This document shows positions 44,143 through 56,299 of a stretch of DNA of 64,000 bases, piece by piece; the stretch's first letter is position 1, and every line of letters starts with the position of its first letter. The notes beneath the pieces are model-generated. The model saw only the letters and a list, made by a program, of their open reading frames with translations. It was not told the origin of the DNA and did no database searches. The stretch covers positions 3,301,001 to 3,365,000 of the forward strand of contig NZ_CP025113.1 of NCBI RefSeq assembly GCF_002831585.1. The letters are read 5' to 3'. Source of the stretch: Bradyrhizobium sp. SK17 (GTDB lineage Bacteria; Pseudomonadota; Alphaproteobacteria; Rhizobiales; Xanthobacteraceae). The position numbers and the translations under genes were made by a program.

Positions 44143-45111
44143 ATGAGGTCACGCCGTTTGATTTTGCAGGGCGCGCTGATGGCCGGCGCATTGGCGCTGT
44201 CGTCGACGCTGGCTTACGCCGATCCGCTGAAGGTCGGGATTCTGATCCCGGGTTCGAAGTCGGACAAGGGCTGGATGGAGTCGTCCTATGACGGCTTGAT
44301 GGCCGCCGAGAAGAAATACGGCGACAAGATCCAGGTGCAGATGATCGAGAACATCAACTATGCCGACATGGATCAGGCGCTGACCAATCTCGCCAGCAAG
44401 AACGAGCTCGTGATCGGCGTCGGCGGCCAGACCCAGGCCTCGGTCTACAAGATCGCCAAGCGTTTCCCGAAAGTTCACTTCTCGATTGTCGGGGGCAATG
44501 ACGGAGAGAGCGCGCCGAACGTCGCGGGCTATGACGTGAAGCAGGCGGAGATCGCCTACGTCGCGGGCGCTGCGGCTGCGATGCTGTCCAAGACGGGCGC
44601 CATCAGCTATGTCGGTGGGCTCGAAATTCCCTCGATCGTCAATGCCGGCAAGGAGTTCGGTAACGGCGCGAAGTCGATCAACCCGAACATCAAATACACC
44701 GAGAACTACACGGGCGATTTCGACGACGTCGCCAAGGCCAAGGAAGCGACACTCGCCGCGATCGCGCAAGGCGCCGACATCCACTACCACATCCTCAATC
44801 TCGGCCTGCGCGGCATGGAGCAGGCGGCGAAGGAGAAAGGCACTCACATCATCGGCAGCTACACTGATCGCTGCGGCACCGACCCGCTCTACGTCGCCTA
44901 TTCCATCACCGGCACCGGCTACCAGGTGCAATTTGCCATCGACGAGGCAGTGAAGGGCACCTGGCAGGCTGGCTACAAGGAGTTCGGCCTGAAGATGGGC
45001 CCCGAGGCCTCCAGCATGGTGATCTGCGGTGCGACAGCCGAGCAGAAGGCCAAGCTCAACCAGATCATGAAGGATCTGCTCGACGGCAAGGTCAAGGTGC
45101 TGAAGGGTTGA
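44143..45111 (+). CDS. BMP-family ABC transporter substrate-binding protein
   Basis: 322 residues from the ATG at 44143, after GAGGGG. N-terminal signal peptide MRSRRLILQGALMAGALALSSTLAYA. The mature protein has the Bmp/PnrA fold: VGILIPGSKSDKGWMESSYDG, NELVIGVGGQTQASVY, VHFSIVGGN, and GADIHYHILN for the second lobe. Bmp proteins bind nucleosides, purine bases or related N-compounds. It is the first gene of the importer operon: substrate-binding protein, ATPase, two permeases, then a gamma-glutamyltransferase relic. Confidence 0.92.
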   Translation: MRSRRLILQGALMAGALALSSTLAYADPLKVGILIPGSKSDKGWMESSYDGLMAAEKKYGDKIQVQMIENINYADMDQALTNLASKNELVIGVGGQTQASVYKIAKRFPKVHFSIVGGNDGESAPNVAGYDVKQAEIAYVAGAAAAMLSKTGAISYVGGLEIPSIVNAGKEFGNGAKSINPNIKYTENYTGDFDDVAKAKEATLAAIAQGADIHYHILNLGLRGMEQAAKEKGTHIIGSYTDRCGTDPLYVAYSITGTGYQVQFAIDEAVKGTWQAGYKEFGLKMGPEASSMVICGATAEQKAKLNQIMKDLLDGKVKVLKG

Positions 45112-45117
45112 TTGCCG

Positions 45118-46693
<1,576 letters not shown>

Positions 46694-46697
<4 letters not shown>

Positions 46698-47785
46698 CCG
46701 CCGTCAACCAGCAGCCCTCGATCGGGACAACGACCCGGCTCTCGCTCCGGCCGACTTTGCTTGTGCCGGTGCTGGCCGTGGCGTTTGCCGCATTGGTCGG
46801 CCTTGCGCTGATCGCCATGATCGGCGTGTCGGTGCCGAACGCGATCGCGGCCTTCATCGACGGCACCGTCGGTTCGCCCTATGCGCTCGCGGCTTCGCTC
46901 AACCGAAGCTCGGTGTTCGCCCTGGTCGGCTTCGGCTTCGTGCTGGCACACCGCGCGAACCTGACCAATGTCGGCGGCGAGGGCCAGATCGCGGTTGGCG
47001 GCATCGCAGCGACAGCGGTTGCGCTCTACGGCCATGTCAGCGGCCTGCCGCTCGGACTGGCCTTCATCCTGCCGATGCTTGCGGCCGTGATCGCCGGCGC
47101 GCTCTGGGGCGGGATCGCCGCGGTGCTCAAGGTCAAGTCCGGTACCAACGAGGTGATTTCCACGCTGCTGCTGTCGTTTATTGGCGTCTGGCTACTCTAT
47201 TGGTGCGTGCAGTCGTCGGCACTGTTGCGCAAGCCGATGACGAGTTCCGCGACATTGCCGGAGTCGTTGGAAATTCCTGACGAGACCAAGCTGCCGTTGC
47301 TGACCGGCGATTACTCCTTTCCGGTGCATATCGGATTGCCGCTGACGTTCATTCTCGCTGTTGTCGTCTGGGTCATTCTGTCCAGGACCATTCTCGGCGT
47401 GTGGCTGCGGGCTGTTGGTCTCAATCCGGTGGCGGCAAACCGCGCCGGGATCTCCTATGCACGGACCGTGATCTTTGCGCTTTCGGCCGCCGGCGCGCTT
47501 GGCGGACTTGCCGGCGCGATGATGCTGCTCGGCGAGCAGTATACGCTGAAGGACGGTTTTTCCTCCGGCTATGGCTTCGATGGCCTCGTTGCCGGGCTGT
47601 TGTCACGCGGTTCGGTGCCGGGCGTGATCGCGGCCTCATTGTTGTTCGGCTTCATGCGTTCCGGCGGCATCAACATGGAGATGGTCGCGGCGGTGCCGAC
47701 CGCGCTCGTCGTCGTCATCCAGGGCCTGATCGTGATCACGCTGGCGGGTGCGGCGCTGTTCATCGAGAAATGGGAGCAGCGATGA
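46694..47785 (+). CDS. ABC transporter permease (BMP-type importer), first subunit
   Basis: 363 residues with about nine hydrophobic segments in the branched-chain-amino-acid/ribose-permease fold. Characteristic loops are ANLTNVGGEGQIAVGG near 95-110 and GLNPVAANRAGISYART near 245. The large extracytoplasmic insert around 180-215 is usual for NupP/YufP-like subunits. It overlaps the ATPase stop and the next permease start by four bases each (ATGA), so stoichiometric translation is expected. Confidence 0.92.
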
Positions 47786-48699
47786 GTTGGGAGCTGTTCG
47801 CAGTCTTTCTGGGATCATCGATCCGGCTTGCCGCGCCGCTATTGCTGGCCGGCATCGGCGAGATGGTGAGCGAGCGCGCCGGTGTACTCAATATGAGCAT
47901 CGAGGGCTTGATGCTGACGTCGGCCTTCGCCGCGGCCGTCGGCGCCTGGGCCACCGGAAATCCGCTGATCGGTCTGCTCATTGCGATCGTCGCGGTGCAG
48001 CCGATTGCGCTACTCCAGGCCGTGCTGAGCAATTCGCTGCGTGCCAACCAGATCGTCTCCGGCATCGGCATCAACATCCTGGTATTGGGCGCGACGACGC
48101 TGGCCTATCGCGAGATTTTCGGCGCGCGGTCGCGGGCCGAGATTCCAGGCCTTGCCAAGGTCACGCCGCCACTGCTCGGCGATATTCCGGTGATCGGCAG
48201 TGCGGTGTTCGAGCAGGTCTGGCTGCTCTATGCTGGGATCGGCCTGATCGTCGTAACGGGACTTGTGCTGCGCTATACCTCCATCGGCCTTGCGATCCAT
48301 GCTGCCGGCGCCGAGCCGCGGGCAGTCGACAAGTCCGGCCTATCGGTGACGCGCGTGCGCTATGCTTGTGTCCATTTTGCGGGCTTCATGGCCTCGCTCG
48401 CCGGTGCGTTCCTCTCGATCGGCGACATTCACACCTTTACCGAGGGCATGACCCGCGGTGCCGGCTATCTGGCGATTGCTTCCGTCATCTTCGGCAAATG
48501 GCGGATCGGCGGAACCACGTTGGCCTGTTTGTTATTCGGTGCGGCAACAGCGCTTCAGTTCCAGCTTCCGGCGCTCGGGATCGCTGTTCCCAACGCGCTG
48601 CTGATCATGCTGCCGTATCTCTTGGCCTTGCTTGCTGTTGGCGGTCTCGTCGGCCGTCAGATGGCACCAGCAACGCTCGGCGAGCCGTACCGGCGCTAA
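47782..48699 (+). CDS. ABC transporter permease (BMP-type importer), second subunit
   Basis: 305 residues from the ATG at 47782, overlapping the first permease by four bases. Typical second permease: VSERAGVLNMSIEGLMLTSAFAA near 30, then alternating helices, and GAEPRAVDKSGLSVTRVRY near 175, and GRGAGYLAIASVIFGKW-like residues near 230. It forms the inner-membrane channel with the first permease. Intact, while the ATPase upstream is frameshifted. Confidence 0.92.
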   Translation: MSWELFAVFLGSSIRLAAPLLLAGIGEMVSERAGVLNMSIEGLMLTSAFAAAVGAWATGNPLIGLLIAIVAVQPIALLQAVLSNSLRANQIVSGIGINILVLGATTLAYREIFGARSRAEIPGLAKVTPPLLGDIPVIGSAVFEQVWLLYAGIGLIVVTGLVLRYTSIGLAIHAAGAEPRAVDKSGLSVTRVRYACVHFAGFMASLAGAFLSIGDIHTFTEGMTRGAGYLAIASVIFGKWRIGGTTLACLLFGAATALQFQLPALGIAVPNALLIMLPYLLALLAVGGLVGRQMAPATLGEPYRR

Positions 48700-48900
48700 G
48701 AGGCGGTTTGTCCCGTGGGCGGGGGACGTGTTCGTGCGGACCCTGCGCAATGAATGATTGGTACGAGGAAATCCGGACTGGGACCCGTATTCGGGATGAC
48801 ACATGCCTCTGAGCCTCGAAAAATGCCTTGCATCAAACCGGGTGTCTCCACACGATTGGAAAAATGAGCAAGAACCCTAATACTCGTAGGGAGTTTTGCG

Positions 48901-50043
48901 GTGTTGCAGACGAAGCGTAGCTATAGCGGCATGGTAACCGCGCCGCACCACCTTGCGGCGCAGGCGGGGCTTGCCGTCCTCGCGGAAGGCGGCAATGCCA
49001 TAGAGGCCATGATCGCGTCGGCTGCCACGATCGCCGTGGTCTATCCTCATATGAACGGTCTCGGGGGCGACAGCTTCTGGCTCGTCGGCCGGGCTGGCTC
49101 GGATCCGGTCGGAATTCAAGCCTGCGGACGCTTTGCGATAGGGGGCGATCGCGCCTGGTATCGCGTGCAGGGGTACAGCAGTATCCCGAGCCGCGGACCC
49201 TTGGCCGCGCTCACGGTCGCGGGCACCGTCGATGGCTGGCAGAAGGCTTACGAACTCAGCCGTGATCACCACAGCGGACGGTTGCCACTGGCCCGACTGC
49301 TCGAGCCTGCAACGCTCCATACCGAGGAAGGCTTTGCCGTCACGCGGACGCTGCACGAGAACATCGGCAAGAAGCGGCCTGAGCTTCAGGATGTGCCGGG
49401 CTTTGCCGAGGTCTATTTGCCGCAAGGCGCGCCGCCTCCGATCGGCGCCTGCGACAACCGCGTGTTGCCGAAACGTTGCGGCGGTTGGCGAAGGCGGGTC
49501 TGTCAGACTTCTACCGGGGCGATCTGGCGCGTTCGATGGCTGATGATCTCGAGCGATTGGGCAGTCCGCTTCGGCTCGCCGACTTGGAGCGGCATCAGGC
49601 ATCGCTCGTGACGCCGCTGTCGGTCGAGGTCGCCGGGCACGGTATTCAACATGCCGCCGCCGACACAGGGCCTGGCGTCGCTTCTGATCCTGGCGCTCTA
49701 TGCCCGCCGGATTGCAGGCGAGCCCGACGGCGTTGATCATTTGCACAGGCTGGTCGAATGCACGAAGGCTGCCTTCCGCATCCGCAACCGTTATGTGACT
49801 GATCCCGACTATATGGAGCGATCAGCGACAACGTTTCTGTCGGAGGAATCGCTGGCTGCGCTTCATCAAAAAGTGTCTGAAAGTCATGCTGCGCCGTCGC
49901 TTGATCCTCCCGGGCAGGGCGATACTGTGTGGCTCGCCGCCGCCGATCGTACCGGGCTCAGCGTCAGCTTCATTCAAAGCGTCTACTGGGGGAGGACGCC
50001 AAACGCTGAGTTGATTGGCGCCCTGTCCGGCCTGTCCGTGTGA
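48901..50043 (+). pseudogene. Gamma-glutamyltransferase-family relic
   Basis: Starts with GTG after GGGAG. Frame 1 encodes GMVTAPHHLAAQAGLAVLAEGGNAIEAM, PHMNGLGGDSFWL and GTVDGWQKAYEL (N-terminal half of the family). At about 49470 the sequence shifts to a frame reading ETLRRLAKAGLSDFYRGDLA. At about 49640 it shifts back to one reading NMPPPTQGLASLLIL...GDTVWLAAADRTGLSVSFIQSVYWG, where the nucleophilic Thr would be in GDTV. It then stops; the remaining ~150 residues of the usual ~530 are missing. Two one-base indels plus 3' truncation make it non-functional as written. Confidence 0.85.
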
Positions 50044-50085
50044 CGCGGTCTGGAAAAATTGGCGTGAAGCACCCTCCGACCGTGA

Positions 50086-51630
50086 TCACAGAACGACCTC
50101 GATCAGACGGGGACCGCGACCTTTCATCGCGCTGCCGAACTGGCTCGCGAACTCCTCGACCGACGTTGCGCGGCTTGCCTCCACGCCCATTCCGGAGCCG
50201 AGCTTGACCCAGTCAAGCTCGGGATTATGCAGATCGAGCATTGAAAATGCCTTCGGACCGGCATTGCCGGCTCCGACGCGCGCAAGCTCGATATTGAGGA
50301 TCGCGTAGGAGCGGTTGGCGAAGATCACCGTGGTGACGTCGAGCGCCTCCCGTGCCTGGGTCCACAGCGCCTGCAGCGTATACATCGCCCCACCGTCGCC
50401 ATGGAGACAGACGACCTTCCGGTCCGGGGAGGCCACCGCAGCGCCGGTGGCAAGGGGAATACCCTGTCCGATCGCTCCGCCGGCCAGTGTCAGATGGTCG
50501 TGTGGCTCGATACCGTCGGCAAAGCGATGCACGCCGCTTCCGGCCGTGGCGCCTTCGTCGGAAATGACGGCTCCGGCCGGAAGATAATGCGCGATGATTT
50601 GTCCGGCCGTCCGCGCATCGAGCGGTCCGCCCGGAATGTCCGGCCTGCTCAGTACGCCAACATGCTGCGGCTGCCCTGAGGCCTTCACAGCCTCGGCAAG
50701 CCCCTCCAGGGCGCCCGTGCCATCCTCATGCTCGTGGGCGAGATGGAGAATTCTGCAGTCCTGGGGGGTGCACCAGGATGGCTTGTTCGGATAGGCGAAG
50801 AAGCTGACGGGAGGCTTGGCGCCAACCAGGATGAGCTGCTCGGCCTCGCTCATGAACTCGACGATTTGCTCGGCGAAATACGGAATGCGTTCGACCCGCA
50901 CGCGGCCGGCGCCGCGCTGGCACCGTGGTGCAAACGTATCGCAGGCGATGCGTGCGCCCGTTGCTGCCGCGACCCGGCCCGCCGCGTTTAGCCCACGCTC
51001 CTTTAGCGCGGCGCCGCGGATCAGGATCATGGTCTTCTTGCCCGACCGGAGCGCAATCGCGGCCTGATCGATCGCCTCAGTCGAAACTCCGGCTGGCCTC
51101 GGCCTCGGCAAGGCCGGCGCCGGGCGATCGGCTTCCAGCCAAGCGGTGTCGGCCGGCAGGATCAAGGTTGCGATCTGACCTGGGCATTGTAACGCCGCCT
51201 GCACGGCGCGAGCACCGTCTGCGGCGACGGTCCGGGCACTTGCCGATGAATGGATCCAGGCGGAGACCGGCCGCGCGAAACCGTGGACGTCGGAGGTGAG
51301 GGGGGCGTCGTATTGTGCATGATAGGTCGCGTGGTCGCCGACAATGTTGACCACCGGCGTGCCTGCACGACGCGCGTTGTGCAGATTGGCGAGCCCGTTC
51401 GCCAGTCCCGGCCCGAGATGCAGCAGCGTTGCTGCCGGTTTCTCGGCCATGCGGCCATAGCCGTCGGCCATGCCGGTTACAGCACCTTCGAACAGGCCAA
51501 GCACGGTCCGCATGCCCTCGACCCGGTCGAGCGCTGCCACGAAGTGCATCTCCGACGTTCCGGGATTGCCGAAGCAGACCTCGACCCCCGATGCGACCAG
51601 CGTCCGCAAGAGACTTTCCGCGCCGTTCAT
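50086..51630 (-). CDS. Acetolactate-synthase-like TPP-dependent enzyme
   Basis: 514 residues. The N-terminal pyrimidine-binding domain has FGNPGTSEMHF and GLFEGAVTGMADGYGRM, with the catalytic Glu in FEGA. The C-terminal PP domain has the TPP motif LHGDGGAMYTLQALWTQAREALDVTTVIFANRSYAILN. The central domain is shortened and lacks the FAD loop of true AHAS. It belongs to the benzoylformate-decarboxylase/ALS-like group. Probably a 2-oxo-acid decarboxylase or carboligase. It converges on the gamma-glutamyltransferase relic. Confidence 0.88.
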   Translation of the reverse strand: MNGAESLLRTLVASGVEVCFGNPGTSEMHFVAALDRVEGMRTVLGLFEGAVTGMADGYGRMAEKPAATLLHLGPGLANGLANLHNARRAGTPVVNIVGDHATYHAQYDAPLTSDVHGFARPVSAWIHSSASARTVAADGARAVQAALQCPGQIATLILPADTAWLEADRPAPALPRPRPAGVSTEAIDQAAIALRSGKKTMILIRGAALKERGLNAAGRVAAATGARIACDTFAPRCQRGAGRVRVERIPYFAEQIVEFMSEAEQLILVGAKPPVSFFAYPNKPSWCTPQDCRILHLAHEHEDGTGALEGLAEAVKASGQPQHVGVLSRPDIPGGPLDARTAGQIIAHYLPAGAVISDEGATAGSGVHRFADGIEPHDHLTLAGGAIGQGIPLATGAAVASPDRKVVCLHGDGGAMYTLQALWTQAREALDVTTVIFANRSYAILNIELARVGAGNAGPKAFSMLDLHNPELDWVKLGSGMGVEASRATSVEEFASQFGSAMKGRGPRLIEVVL

Positions 51631-52138
51631 GCTGCTTACCCGTCGTCCTAACGATCACTTGGTCCGTCTTGATGCTTCCACGTTGGATTTCGTCACCTCA
51701 AACGGACTGATTCAACTAGGTGATTGGCTTGCCAAGGATCAGTTTGATCATGCCGCCGGATCTCCGATAGATTGCATCGGTATCCGCTGATGTGTCTTGG
51801 AACGGGTGCGGGATGCCGTGCGATTTGCAGCTTGGTCGGTAACATTGGATCGAAGCGTCGCAGGGAACCAAGGGTTTGTGAAGGTCTTAAACGGACGTCC
51901 GTGATCCTCGGGCGGACAGTACCTTCATCGACCGCAGCCATCTGTACCCAAACTGCCCACTTGGGATTCTAGCGTTACTTGCTGTCGGTGTTCCGGTGCT
52001 TCACAACACACACGTGACAAGCGGCCGTAGGAGGCCGTATTCTTGTTTGCGCTGCCGCTCTGATCGAAAGCCAAGAATGACGAATGAATCTCGGTCGAGC
52101 ACGAACAATCTGACGAACCTCTACCGATTAGGTGCTCC
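51631..52138. other. Divergent intergenic region, no gene seen
   Basis: 508 bases between the TPP enzyme gene and the cyclase gene. Short frames lack recognisable features. It must contain promoters for both neighbours; no operator, RNA or repeat stands out. Confidence 0.45.
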
Positions 52139-53914
52139 ATGACGAGCGAACGCGTCGAGAGGCGACTGGCAGCTGTGCTGGCGTCCGATGTCGCGGGTTA
52201 CTCGCGTCTTATGGGAGCTGACGAAATCGGCACGCTGGCCGCCTTGAAAAAGCTTCGCCGCGAGATGATCGATCCTGCTATTGCGGCGCACAATGGCCGT
52301 ATTGTTAAGACGACCGGCGACGGCATGCTCGTCGAGTTTGCAAGTGCCGTGGACGCAGTGACTTGCGCCGTTACGGTCCAGGAGAAAATGACCCAGAATC
52401 GAGACAAGGCGGGACCGCCTATCCAGTTTCGGATCGGAATAAACGTCGGCGACATCATTGTTGATGGTGACGACATCTACGGCGACGGAGTTAATATCGC
52501 TGCGCGCATCGAAAGCGAATGTGCACCGGGCGAAGTGTACCTTTCGGATGATGCGTACCGACATGTGCGGGGCAAGACGATGTTAGCGTTCGACGATCTC
52601 GGCGAACGGTGGTTGAAGAATATTGACCGGCCAGTCCGCGTCTATGCGGGGCGTTTGGTCTCCCCGTCAACGAAAGGCATCACATTGCCCGAGAGGATTG
52701 GCAGGCCGCTGCCATTGCCCGACAAACCCTCCGTTGTGGTGCTACCGTTCCAAAATATGAGTGCCGATCCGGAACAGGAGTACGTTGCCGACGGCATCGT
52801 CGAGGATATCACGACGGCTCTTTCCCGTTTCAAAGCGCTATTCGTCATCGCCCGTAACTCCAGCTTTACCTACAAGGGACGCGCGGTTGACGTGAAGCAG
52901 GTGGGGCGCGAGCTGGGCGTGCGTTATGTCCTTGAAGGGAGCGTTCGTAAGGCGACCGGTCGGCTGCGGATCACCGGGCAGCTCATCGATGCTGCGACAG
53001 GCTCGCATATTTGGGCGGACCGGTTCGACGGCGATGTTGCGGATATTTTTCAATTACAGGATCAGGTGACGGAGCGGGTCGTTGGAGCCATCGCTCCTGC
53101 AATAGAAAGGGCCGAGATTGAGCGTGCTAGACTAAAGCCAACCGAAAGTCTCGATGCCTATTCTCTCTATCTGCGTGGACTCTCCAAATTCTACAAGTTC
53201 AGCGGACAGGCGAATGCAGAGGCGCTTCGCTTGTTTAAGATTGCGATCGACGTCGATCCCGATTTTGCTGCCGCGTACGGGCGGGCCGCCCTATGCTACG
53301 TGAGCGCGAAGGCCTTTGGGTGGAGTTCCGACCTTTCAAGCGAGGTCGTCGAGGTCAAGCGGTTCAGCCAACGTGCAGTCGGCCTGGGCAAGGACGACGC
53401 GATGGCTTTGTCTTTGAGCGCCTGGGCACTCGCTTACGGGGCAGGCGACTTGCAATCGGGGTCAAGCTTGATTGATCGCGCGCTTGCGATGAATTCCAAC
53501 TTGGCCGATTCATGGCACTATGGCGGGTGGATAAAAAATTGGCTCGGTGAGCGCGAAATCGCGATCGAGCGGTTCGCGCATGCAATTCGACTGAGCCCAC
53601 TAGACCCGCTGATTGCAATTGCGAAGGCCGGAGCGGCGCATTGTCATTTCTACCTGGGTCGCTACGACGAAGCGATGTCATGGGCTGCCCTGGCGTTTCA
53701 GGACGATGCCAACAACCAAGCGGTTCTGCGTATTGTTGCCGCCAGTAACGCGCTTGCGGGAAGAACGGACGAGGCTCGTGAAGCGGTTGCGCTGTTGTGC
53801 GAGGTCAATCCAACACTTCGCCTATCCAATCTGAAAGAGGTGCTTGGGCCCTATCGACAAGAGGACCTTTTGCTGTACCAAGAGGCAATGAGGCGTGCCG
53901 GCCTCCCGGAATGA
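52139..53914 (+). CDS. Class III adenylate/guanylate cyclase with TolB-like and TPR domains
   Basis: 591 residues. The cyclase homology domain (about 5-175) has both metal-binding Asp (LASDVAGYSRLM and TTGDGMLVEF), the Lys of IVKTTGDG, Asp of YGDGVNIAARIE and the transition-state Asn/Arg of the same segment, so it is expected to be active, adenylate-type. From about 195 comes a FlgO/TolB-N-like domain (SVVVLPFQNMSADPEQEYVADGIVEDI), and from about 335 helical TPR repeats (LRLFKIAIDVDPDFAAAYGRAA). This architecture is heavily expanded in Bradyrhizobium. Cytoplasmic; the input signal is unknown. Confidence 0.92.
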   Translation: MTSERVERRLAAVLASDVAGYSRLMGADEIGTLAALKKLRREMIDPAIAAHNGRIVKTTGDGMLVEFASAVDAVTCAVTVQEKMTQNRDKAGPPIQFRIGINVGDIIVDGDDIYGDGVNIAARIESECAPGEVYLSDDAYRHVRGKTMLAFDDLGERWLKNIDRPVRVYAGRLVSPSTKGITLPERIGRPLPLPDKPSVVVLPFQNMSADPEQEYVADGIVEDITTALSRFKALFVIARNSSFTYKGRAVDVKQVGRELGVRYVLEGSVRKATGRLRITGQLIDAATGSHIWADRFDGDVADIFQLQDQVTERVVGAIAPAIERAEIERARLKPTESLDAYSLYLRGLSKFYKFSGQANAEALRLFKIAIDVDPDFAAAYGRAALCYVSAKAFGWSSDLSSEVVEVKRFSQRAVGLGKDDAMALSLSAWALAYGAGDLQSGSSLIDRALAMNSNLADSWHYGGWIKNWLGEREIAIERFAHAIRLSPLDPLIAIAKAGAAHCHFYLGRYDEAMSWAALAFQDDANNQAVLRIVAASNALAGRTDEAREAVALLCEVNPTLRLSNLKEVLGPYRQEDLLLYQEAMRRAGLPE

Positions 53915-53998
53915 TACCCCCATGTGACGACGAGACTGGACTAGTCCGATGGAGGGGGCCCAGATGGGGGGCGAAGTGGATTGAACACTGAGAGACCT

Positions 53999-56299
53999 AT
54001 GGCAGACGACGTCAGCAGAGCTGAGGGCGCATTCGCGAATCCTGAACGGCTGCAGGCCACTCTGAACGTGATCCCGGCGTACACCTGGTACGCGTCCTCG
54101 TCCGGCGGGCTCACCTTTGTGAACGAGCGGACCGCAAACTACCTTGGTCTGTCGCAAGATCACCCCTTGCGTTACGGCATCGACACCGGTGCAGCGTGGG
54201 ACGCCCATATCCCGTTCCTGCATCCCGACGACCACGACGAAACGCGCAAGGTCTGGTCGACCTGCCTGCGCACTGGCAGGGCCGGCGAGGTGAGTTTTCG
54301 AGTTCGCAACGCTCAAGGAGGCTACCGCTGGTTCCTCAGTCGCGCCGAACCGCTCCGGGCCAGCGATGGAACCCTGCTGCAATGGGTCGGGGTGAATCTG
54401 GAGATTGAAGAGCTCAAACGGGCAGAGCAAGCCTTGATGCGAAGTGAGGCTTATTTGGCCGAAGCGCAGAAGCTGACGCATACGGGCAGTTGGGCTTGGG
54501 ACCCGCGCACGGACAAGGTCCTGTACTGCTCTGAGGAAATGTTCCGAATTTTCGGACTGGATCCGCACGAGAGTTCACCCTCTCGAGACAATTTTCGACA
54601 GCAGATCCATCCCGAGGATCGTGGTTGGGTAAAGAAGAGGTTTGAGGAGTCGCTTCGCGAAAGAGTTGATGCTTTCGCCGAGTACAGGGTTAGTCTCCCA
54701 GACGGAACAGTTAGGCACGTTAACGCCTCGGGTCATCCGGTTCTCAGCGAGGACGGCGAGCTAGTCGAGTTCATCGGCACCGCAACAGACGCAACAGAAT
54801 GGAAGCGCGCCGAGGACGCATTGCGGAAAAGTGAGCTAACGCTCCGCGAAACCATCGAGACGATCCCGGCTCTTGTGTGGCGAGCGAGACCGGACGGTCA
54901 TATCGACTACGTCAGCAAACGCTTGCTCAATTATCTTGGATCACCCCTGAAGGAGATCATCGGCTGGGGGTGGATGGACAAGGTTCATCCCGATGACGTC
55001 GCATTCAAAGTGCAGACTTGGTTGAACAACCTCGAAGCCACGACTTCGCACGCTGCCAATTGCCGATTTCGAGGCGCGGACGGCGCGTATCGATGGTTCA
55101 ACGTGCGCGGCGAGCCTCTGCACGACGCCGAGGGGCGTGTGCAGAATTGGTACGGCGTTCTCATTGATGTGGATGACCAGCGACAGGCGGAGGAGGCGTC
55201 TCGGGATAGCGAGCTAAAGCTCCGTGAAATCATCGATACGGTGCCATCCCTATTATGGTCGGCGTCGCCGGACGGTGAGCCCACACATCTCAATCAAAGG
55301 GTCCTCGACTATAGCGGATTGCGCCTTGAGAATTTTCTGAATCTCGGCTGGGAGGCGTTCATTCACCCGGAGGATTATCCGGAAACGGCAAGGGCGTTTT
55401 TCCACGCCATTCAGACCGGCCAATCCTATGAGGTCGTACACCGCCTGCGGCGGGCCGACGGCCAATATCGCTGGCATCACGCACGCGGAGAGCCGCTGCG
55501 CGATAAACAGCAGCGCATTATCCAATGGTACGGTCTGGCAGTCGACATCGAAGAAGCCAAGAAATCGGAGAGCGAGCTAAGAGCGACGCAGGTCCTACTG
55601 GCGCGAGCATCTCAGGCCGCGACAGTCGCCGAACTGTCGGCCTCGATTGCCCACGAAATCAACCAGCCATTGGCCGGAATCGTCGCCAGCGCGCAGACGT
55701 GCCGCACCTGGCTGTCCGGCGATAATCCGAACCTTCCGCGGGCGCAGGCGGCGATAGAGCGCATTATCAGGGACGGCAATGCGGCAGCAGATATAATCCG
55801 ACGCATTCGCGCCCTTTTCAAGCAAACTGCTCCGACGAAGACCCCAATGAATATCAATGCGATGATCGAGGAGGTTGAGCGTTTGGCTCAGCACGAACTC
55901 TTCCGCAGGGGTGTTTCGTTGGAGCTGGAGCTGGCGCCAGCCTTGCCTTTGGTACAGGTCGACCGGATTCAAATTCAGCAGGTGCTCATCAACCTCATTC
56001 GCAACGGTGCGGAAGCAATGGAACATGCGAACAGCGTTCCGAAGCGGCTTATCGTGCGCTCGCATTGTACGGATGGGTGCATCGTCCTTGAAGTCTGCGA
56101 CTTTGGTCCGGGATTGACGCACCCCGACAAGGCGTTTGAGCCGTTTTACAGTACCAAGCAAGATGGCTTGGGTGTCGGCTTGGCCATCAGCCGCTCCATC
56201 GTTCACGCTCACGGTGGCGTGCTCCGCGTCCGCGATAACCAACCGAAAGGCGCCACATTCTGGCTTACGCTGCCATTATGGTCGGAAACTCCAGCATGA
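53999..56299 (+). CDS. PAS-domain sensor histidine kinase (four PAS domains)
   Basis: 766 residues from the ATG at 53999. PAS/PAC modules begin near 20 (RLQATLNVIPAYTWYAS), 145 (LTHTGSWAWDPRTDKVLY), 275 (LRETIETIPALVWRARPDG) and 405 (LREIIDTVPSLLWSASPDG). The HisKA domain has the phospho-acceptor in SIAHEINQPLAGIVAS near 545, and the HATPase_c domain has the N box (INLIRNGAEAME), CDFGPGL and DGLGVGLAISRS. No membrane helix is visible, so it should sense inside the cell. The stop overlaps the next gene's ATG (ATGA), so the partner is the FixJ-type regulator. Confidence 0.93.
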   Translation: MADDVSRAEGAFANPERLQATLNVIPAYTWYASSSGGLTFVNERTANYLGLSQDHPLRYGIDTGAAWDAHIPFLHPDDHDETRKVWSTCLRTGRAGEVSFRVRNAQGGYRWFLSRAEPLRASDGTLLQWVGVNLEIEELKRAEQALMRSEAYLAEAQKLTHTGSWAWDPRTDKVLYCSEEMFRIFGLDPHESSPSRDNFRQQIHPEDRGWVKKRFEESLRERVDAFAEYRVSLPDGTVRHVNASGHPVLSEDGELVEFIGTATDATEWKRAEDALRKSELTLRETIETIPALVWRARPDGHIDYVSKRLLNYLGSPLKEIIGWGWMDKVHPDDVAFKVQTWLNNLEATTSHAANCRFRGADGAYRWFNVRGEPLHDAEGRVQNWYGVLIDVDDQRQAEEASRDSELKLREIIDTVPSLLWSASPDGEPTHLNQRVLDYSGLRLENFLNLGWEAFIHPEDYPETARAFFHAIQTGQSYEVVHRLRRADGQYRWHHARGEPLRDKQQRIIQWYGLAVDIEEAKKSESELRATQVLLARASQAATVAELSASIAHEINQPLAGIVASAQTCRTWLSGDNPNLPRAQAAIERIIRDGNAAADIIRRIRALFKQTAPTKTPMNINAMIEEVERLAQHELFRRGVSLELELAPALPLVQVDRIQIQQVLINLIRNGAEAMEHANSVPKRLIVRSHCTDGCIVLEVCDFGPGLTHPDKAFEPFYSTKQDGLGVGLAISRSIVHAHGGVLRVRDNQPKGATFWLTLPLWSETPA

